Under the pieces are notes generated by a model. That model did not search any database. It saw nothing but the letters and a program-made list of their open reading frames with translations, and was not told where the DNA came from. Of a DNA stretch of 18,906 nt, positions 14,468-18,906 are shown piece by piece (the stretch's first letter is position 1; each line of letters begins with the position of its first letter). The stretch comes from Candidatus Kuenenia stuttgartensis (GTDB lineage: Bacteria > Bacteroidota > Bacteroidia > Flavobacteriales_D > Crocinitomicaceae). Both the position numbers and the translations under genes were made by a program. The stretch spans positions 1 to 18,906 of the forward strand of contig CALPRR020000025.1 of the NCBI GenBank assembly GCA_943326025.2, read 5' to 3'.

Positions 14468-15523
14468 ATGAATAAAAGAGTCATAACTATTATAGGAATT
14501 GCAATTGTTTTGATCATTGTCAGTGTGATGAAATTGAAATCAAATAAAGAAAAAGTTCAAAGTAAATTATACATTCACGACACTACTGCTGCAATTATAG
14601 TAGATGTTACAAGTCCAGCTTTTCATTCATTTGAAAATTCATTTTCTTACTTAGGAACATTTGATCCGTTCAGACAAAACACAATCGGTTCTGATGGTTC
14701 TGGAAAAGTAATTAAATTAGGGTTTCAAGAAGGAGATAGAATTTCTGAAGGTCAATTTATTGCAAAATTAGATGATGAAATGCTTTCTATTCAATTAGAA
14801 AACGCTGAAATCAGTGTTGAAAGTCAGCGAAATGACGATGCACGTAATAGTTTTTTAGCGAAAGAAAATGCTATTTCAGGAGTACAACAAGAAAAAACAA
14901 AATTAGCTTTAAAATCAGCCGAAACTCAAATTAAGCAGATTAAGAAACAAATGCGTAATTCTACAATTTCAGCCCCATTCTCGGGTATAGTTACTAAAAA
15001 GATGATCGATTTAGGAAGTGTTGTTGGACCAGGAACTCCAATCTTAGAATTAACAGATATTTCTTCATTAAAATTAAATATTTCAGTTCCAGAAAGAGAT
15101 ATCTTAAAATTCAATATTGATCAAGAAGTTACTGTAAACGCTGATGTTTATGGAAATAAACCTTTCTCAGGTAAAGTTTCAAATATTTCTGTTAAGGCAG
15201 ATGCTAGTCATAACTTTAAAGTAGAAGTATTAATCAAAAATTCAACAGAAAACAGATTAATGGCTGGAATGTATGGATCTGTTATACTTAAAAATTCAAA
15301 AACTATTAATGCTTTATCTGTTCCTAGAAAAGCATTATTAGGATCTTCAAAAGAACCACAAGTGTATGTGGTAAGAAATGGAAAAGCGAAAATCGTATCT
15401 TTCACAGCTGGAACTAGCGATGGAGAATATGTTGAAGTTATTGATGGTTTGACTAAAAATGATATTATCGTTATCAAAGGACAAATCAATATTCAAAACA
15501 ACACAAATGTAATGACTAAATAA
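14468..15523 (+). CDS. RND efflux periplasmic adaptor (membrane fusion protein, AcrA/HlyD family)
   Basis: The 351-residue product has an N-terminal membrane anchor (about 5-21) and no lipobox cysteine, so it is tethered as a transmembrane protein and not as a lipoprotein. The lipoyl (barrel-sandwich) domain is split into halves at about 73-103 (GKVIKLGFQEGDRISEGQFIAKLD) and 165-197 (ISAPFSGIVTKKMIDLGSVV...ILELTD). Between them a helical hairpin of about 55 residues (107-162) reaches toward the TolC partner. A beta-barrel domain (SISVPERD-like region onward) and a membrane-proximal domain follow. The adaptor bridges the pump and the outer membrane channel. It lies between its two partner genes, 11 and 16 bases apart. 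Confidence 0.93.
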   Translation: MNKRVITIIGIAIVLIIVSVMKLKSNKEKVQSKLYIHDTTAAIIVDVTSPAFHSFENSFSYLGTFDPFRQNTIGSDGSGKVIKLGFQEGDRISEGQFIAKLDDEMLSIQLENAEISVESQRNDDARNSFLAKENAISGVQQEKTKLALKSAETQIKQIKKQMRNSTISAPFSGIVTKKMIDLGSVVGPGTPILELTDISSLKLNISVPERDILKFNIDQEVTVNADVYGNKPFSGKVSNISVKADASHNFKVEVLIKNSTENRLMAGMYGSVILKNSKTINALSVPRKALLGSSKEPQVYVVRNGKAKIVSFTAGTSDGEYVEVIDGLTKNDIIVIKGQINIQNNTNVMTK

Positions 15524-15539
15524 TTTTAAATTATTCAAG

Positions 15540-18500
15540 ATGACAATTACAGAAATAGCAATTAAAAGGCCGTCTTTAATTATTGTAATTTTTACAATAT
15601 TAATCGGTGGAGGTATGTTAAGTTACAATCAACTTAGTTACCAATTATTACCAGATTTTTCTCCTCCAATCTTAACGGTGACAACTCCTTATCCTGGAGC
15701 TTCTCCATCGATTGTAGAATCTCAGGTTTCAGAACCAATGGAAGATGCGTTAAGTGGTTTAGAGAATATTAATGAAGTTACATCTTTCTCTTTAGAAAAT
15801 GCTTCTATTACAATGTTGGAATTCAATCACTCTGTTGATTTGGAAACAGCAATGCAAGATGCACAACGTAAAATTGAAAGTATCAAACGAACATTACCAG
15901 ACGGAAGTGAAACTCCAGTATTAGCGAAAATTGAGCCTAATGCTTCTCCTGTTTTACAAGTAAGTGCAACGTGTGAAAAAATTGATGATCGCGCTTTTTA
16001 CGAAATGATGAAAGAAGAAATTCTTCCTCTTTTGAAACAAACAAAAGGTGTTGCTGAGATTAATGTATTAGGTGGTGAAAAACGTGAAGTTAGAGTAAAC
16101 ATTGATAAAGAAAAAGTGAAGTTACTTGGACTTTCGTTAGCTTCTATCAATCAAGCAATCGCTTCTGCTAATATTGAATTTCCAACTGGGAAAGTGAAAG
16201 ATTTATCAGAACAAATGACTGTTCGTTTAGCTGGTAAATATAAAACGATTGATGATTTAAAAGAATTGATTCTTTCTTCAAACGGAACTTCAACTGTAAA
16301 ATTAAAAGACATTGCGGATGTTTATGACGGAACGATTGATCAATTAACGGTAAGTAGATTCAACGGTGTTAATGGAATTGGTTTACGTATCAAAAAACAA
16401 TCTGATGCGAATGCCGTTGAAATGTCAAAATTGACAAGACAAAAATTCACTGAATTAGAATCTAAATTCAAAAAAGAAGGATTAAAATTTGTTGTTGCAA
16501 CAGACACATCTTTACCAACAATTGAAGCAGTAGATGCAGTGTTTCATGATTTGGAATTAGCTGTATTCTTAGTTGCTGCTGTAATGTTAATCTTCTTACA
16601 CAGTATACGTAATGCATTCATTGTATTAGTTTCTATACCTGCTTCCTTGATTACAACATTCATCGCGATGTACCTATTAGGTTATACATTAAACTTAATG
16701 ACATTATTAGCAATGTCTTTAGTTATCGGTATTTTGGTGGATGATTCAATCGTTGTACTTGAAAACATTTATCGTCACTTATCTATGGGTAAAACTGCTA
16801 GACAAGCAGCATTGGATGGTCGTAATGAAATTGGATTCACTGCACTAGCGATTACTTTTGTTGATGTCGTGGTATTTACGCCAGTAGTATTTGTTCAAGG
16901 GACAATTTCTGACATCTTACAACAATTCTCTATCGTAGTAGTAATTTCTACCTTGATGTCGTTATTTGTATGTTTCACATTAACACCTTGGTTAGCATCT
17001 CGTTTCGCAAAAGAAACAAAATTGAGAAGAGAAAATCCATTCCACAGAATATTAATGTGGTTCGAGCGCAGAATTGAAATTTTCACTGATCAATATGTGA
17101 AATTAGTTGCTTGGTCATTAAAACATAAAATCATAACATTAGTATCTATTTTAGGTTTATTCATAATTTCTGGTGTTGTAATGTCAACAGGAATTGTTGG
17201 TCAAGAATTCGTTGCTCAAGGTGATCAAGGTAAATTCATGATTAAACTGAAATACGATAAAAGTACGCCATTTGCAGAAAACAACGCTATCACTTTGGAC
17301 ATTGAGAAAATGATTTTAGCCCAAAAAGACGTGAAAATGGTATTCTCAAATGTCGGTGGACCAAGTTCAGGAATGGGTGCCGCATCTTTTGGAAATGAAT
17401 CTCGATCTGAATTAACGGTTAAATTAAAAGACCATGTTCAAGATAGAATTCCAACAGCTGTTTACATGAATGAAATACGTAAACAAATCGAGAAAAAACA
17501 TGCTGGTTTAGAAGTAAAAGCAATTAACATCGGTATGGTTGAATCAGAAGAAGCGCCAATTGAGATTTTCTTATCAAGTAATGATACCGATTTACTAATG
17601 AAAGAAGCTCGTCGTTTGAAAGAAGCAATTTTAAAAATTCCTGGAGCAAAAGATCCAACTGTTTCTACAGACGATATTACTCCAGAAATTAGAGTTGAAT
17701 TGGATCGTGAAAAAATGGGACAATTAGGATTACCAATCGCATTAGTTGGAATGCAATTACAAAATGCATTAACTGGTAATACAGAATCTAATTACTCTGA
17801 AAATGATAATGAATATGATATCAGAATCATGATGGATCAAGGAGATCGTAAAAATATCAAAGATATCAAAAACATGAGTTTCACAACAACAAAAGGAAAT
17901 GTAGTAGAATTAGAAGAATTTGCTGAAATAACTTTAGGCAATGGATTTGCATCATTAGAAAGAAAAAACAGACTAAGTTCTACTACTGTTCGAGCATACG
18001 TCTTAGGTTCTGCAGCTGGAACTGTTGCTGTTAAAATTGAAAAATATTTAAAAGCAAAACCTCTTGATAAAAATGTTAGATTAACATGGGGAGGTGAAGT
18101 AAAACGTCAAAAAGAAGGTTTTGGTGCCATGGGGTCTGCAATGTTGATTGGTTTAATCTTGGTTTACTTAATCATGGTTGCATTGTACGATAACTTCATT
18201 TATCCTTTCGTTGTATTATTCTCAATTCCCGTAGCGTTAATTGGTGCATTATTAGCCTTAAATTTCTCATCATCTAATATTGGAATCTTTACAATGTTAG
18301 GTATGATTATGTTATTAGGTTTAGTTTCTAAAAACGCGATTTTAATTGTCGATTTTACTAACCACTTGAAAGCAGAAGGGAAATCAACTTACAATGCACT
18401 TCTTGAAGCAGTAAGAGAACGTATGCGTCCAATCTTAATGACAACTATCGCGATGGTTATCGGTATGATTCCAATTGCAATTGCCAAAGGTTCTGGAGCA

Positions 18501-18668
18501 GAATGGAAAAATGGTTTAGCTTGGGTATTGATCGGTGGATTATTAAGCTCAATGTTCTTGACAATTATATTAGTTCCCCTAATGTATTATTCTGTAGATC
18601 GTATTTCTGATAAAATCAGAGGCAGAAAAAACAGAAAAGTTCAAATCTTAGATGAATTGACAAATTAA
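15540..18668 (+). CDS. RND efflux pump, HAE1 (AcrB-like) family
   Basis: This 1042-residue inner membrane trimeric pump uses the proton gradient to expel hydrophobic or amphiphilic compounds from the periplasm. The N-terminus MTITEIAIKRPSLIIVIFTI and the LLPDFSPPILTVTTPYPGASP porter segment are canonical. The proton-relay aspartates are D401 and D402 in GILVDDSIVVLENIYRH (helix 4). The partner lysine is K931 in GLVSKNAILIVDF (helix 10). The family length (about 1,030-1,050) and two large periplasmic loops are intact. The stop at 18668 is followed 31 bases later by the terminator hairpin of repeat copy 2. The proton relay points to an HAE1 drug/solute pump, not a metal (HME) pump; the substrate range cannot be inferred. 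Confidence 0.96.
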   Translation: MTITEIAIKRPSLIIVIFTILIGGGMLSYNQLSYQLLPDFSPPILTVTTPYPGASPSIVESQVSEPMEDALSGLENINEVTSFSLENASITMLEFNHSVDLETAMQDAQRKIESIKRTLPDGSETPVLAKIEPNASPVLQVSATCEKIDDRAFYEMMKEEILPLLKQTKGVAEINVLGGEKREVRVNIDKEKVKLLGLSLASINQAIASANIEFPTGKVKDLSEQMTVRLAGKYKTIDDLKELILSSNGTSTVKLKDIADVYDGTIDQLTVSRFNGVNGIGLRIKKQSDANAVEMSKLTRQKFTELESKFKKEGLKFVVATDTSLPTIEAVDAVFHDLELAVFLVAAVMLIFLHSIRNAFIVLVSIPASLITTFIAMYLLGYTLNLMTLLAMSLVIGILVDDSIVVLENIYRHLSMGKTARQAALDGRNEIGFTALAITFVDVVVFTPVVFVQGTISDILQQFSIVVVISTLMSLFVCFTLTPWLASRFAKETKLRRENPFHRILMWFERRIEIFTDQYVKLVAWSLKHKIITLVSILGLFIISGVVMSTGIVGQEFVAQGDQGKFMIKLKYDKSTPFAENNAITLDIEKMILAQKDVKMVFSNVGGPSSGMGAASFGNESRSELTVKLKDHVQDRIPTAVYMNEIRKQIEKKHAGLEVKAINIGMVESEEAPIEIFLSSNDTDLLMKEARRLKEAILKIPGAKDPTVSTDDITPEIRVELDREKMGQLGLPIALVGMQLQNALTGNTESNYSENDNEYDIRIMMDQGDRKNIKDIKNMSFTTTKGNVVELEEFAEITLGNGFASLERKNRLSSTTVRAYVLGSAAGTVAVKIEKYLKAKPLDKNVRLTWGGEVKRQKEGFGAMGSAMLIGLILVYLIMVALYDNFIYPFVVLFSIPVALIGALLALNFSSSNIGIFTMLGMIMLLGLVSKNAILIVDFTNHLKAEGKSTYNALLEAVRERMRPILMTTIAMVIGMIPIAIAKGSGAEWKNGLAWVLIGGLLSSMFLTIILVPLMYYSVDRISDKIRGRKNRKVQILDELTN

Positions 18669-18698
18669 AAAATATAATAATTAATATCACAAGTAAAT

Positions 18699-18906
18699 AG
18701 GGTGTCCGAAAAGGACGCCCTTTGTTTTAAATAAACCATTTAAGGGATTATTAGAAAATATAAGTTTCAAATAATTTTAATGAATAAACTATTATTCAGT
18801 TAGATGTAAGTTAACTTATATTGCCTTAAATTACTTATATGGTTTAAATTAATATTTCTGGTCAGCTCCTTTTTTATTTTAATCCTAATCGTTCAATTTT
18901 ATCACC
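18699..18906 (+). repeat. Dispersed repeat, copy 2 (direct orientation, reaches the window end)
   Basis: This is the second copy of the repeat described at 12098-12310, in the same orientation and also beginning directly after the last gene of an operon. Its left end is the RND terminator. Internally it has ATATAAGT (18758-18765), ACTTATAT twice (18814-18821 and 18833-18840, 19 bases apart) and the imperfect inverted pair AAACCATTTAAG / CTTATATGGTTT (18733-18744, 18834-18845). It may continue past the window. Confidence 0.85.
18700..18728 (+). terminator. RND operon terminator hairpin, first part of repeat copy 2
   Basis: GGGTGTCC (18700-18707) pairs with GGACGCCC (18713-18720) around a GAAAA loop with one G-U pair. 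TTTGTTTT follows. It ends the tetR-tolC-MFP-RND operon. Confidence 0.85.

Overview
The window looks like the chromosome of a low-GC member of the Bacteroidota, most likely Flavobacteriia. Three things point there. The protein families have a flavobacterial flavour: a short-LID adenylate kinase, an Obg without a C-terminal extension, and a TetR-TolC-MFP-RND gene order. Several genes have the Bacteroidota -7 promoter word TAnnTTTG directly upstream. Start codons lack obvious Shine-Dalgarno sequences and are preceded by A/T-rich DNA. I cannot name the genus from sequence alone.

Layout. 1-231 (-) is the N-terminal end of a GT4-type glycosyltransferase that runs off the left edge. 413-1870 (+) is a PBP4/DacB-type D-Ala-D-Ala carboxypeptidase. 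It converges on purK (1867-3012, -), and the two stop codons overlap. From the purK/hpt divergent promoter region, hpt and adk (3124-4243, +) form a short purine salvage and nucleotide operon closed by a strong intrinsic terminator. obgE, a PAP2 phosphatase gene and crcB (4427-6364, +) form a tight operon with overlapping ends. It converges, again with overlapping stop codons, on an operon read leftward from 8216: upp, an unknown membrane protein, and a YjjG-like HAD phosphatase, suggesting a pyrimidine salvage and clean-up unit. From the next divergent region an ABC exporter, an orphan cytosolic substrate-binding-fold protein and hemH (8424-12091, +) are read as one operon.

The right third (12512-18668, +) is a classical regulated RND efflux locus: a TetR repressor, a TolC-like outer membrane channel, a periplasmic adaptor and an HAE1-type RND pump. 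An 18-bp perfect palindrome over the -33 region of the tetR promoter is the likely operator.

The most unusual feature is a repeat of about 210 bp present twice in direct orientation. One copy follows hemH (12098-12310) and one follows the RND gene (18699-18906, reaching the window edge), so the two copies bracket the efflux locus. Each begins with an intrinsic-terminator-like hairpin whose two versions differ only by substitutions that keep every base pair. Each continues about 180 bp past the terminator with conserved inverted and direct repeats of the ACTTATAT / AACCAT type. A second pattern is that purK and the ABC exporter gene both have TAnnTTTG exactly four bases before the ATG, which predicts leaderless mRNAs. 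Otherwise the genes are ordinary housekeeping and efflux functions, and I see no phage, IS, CRISPR, tRNA or rRNA.
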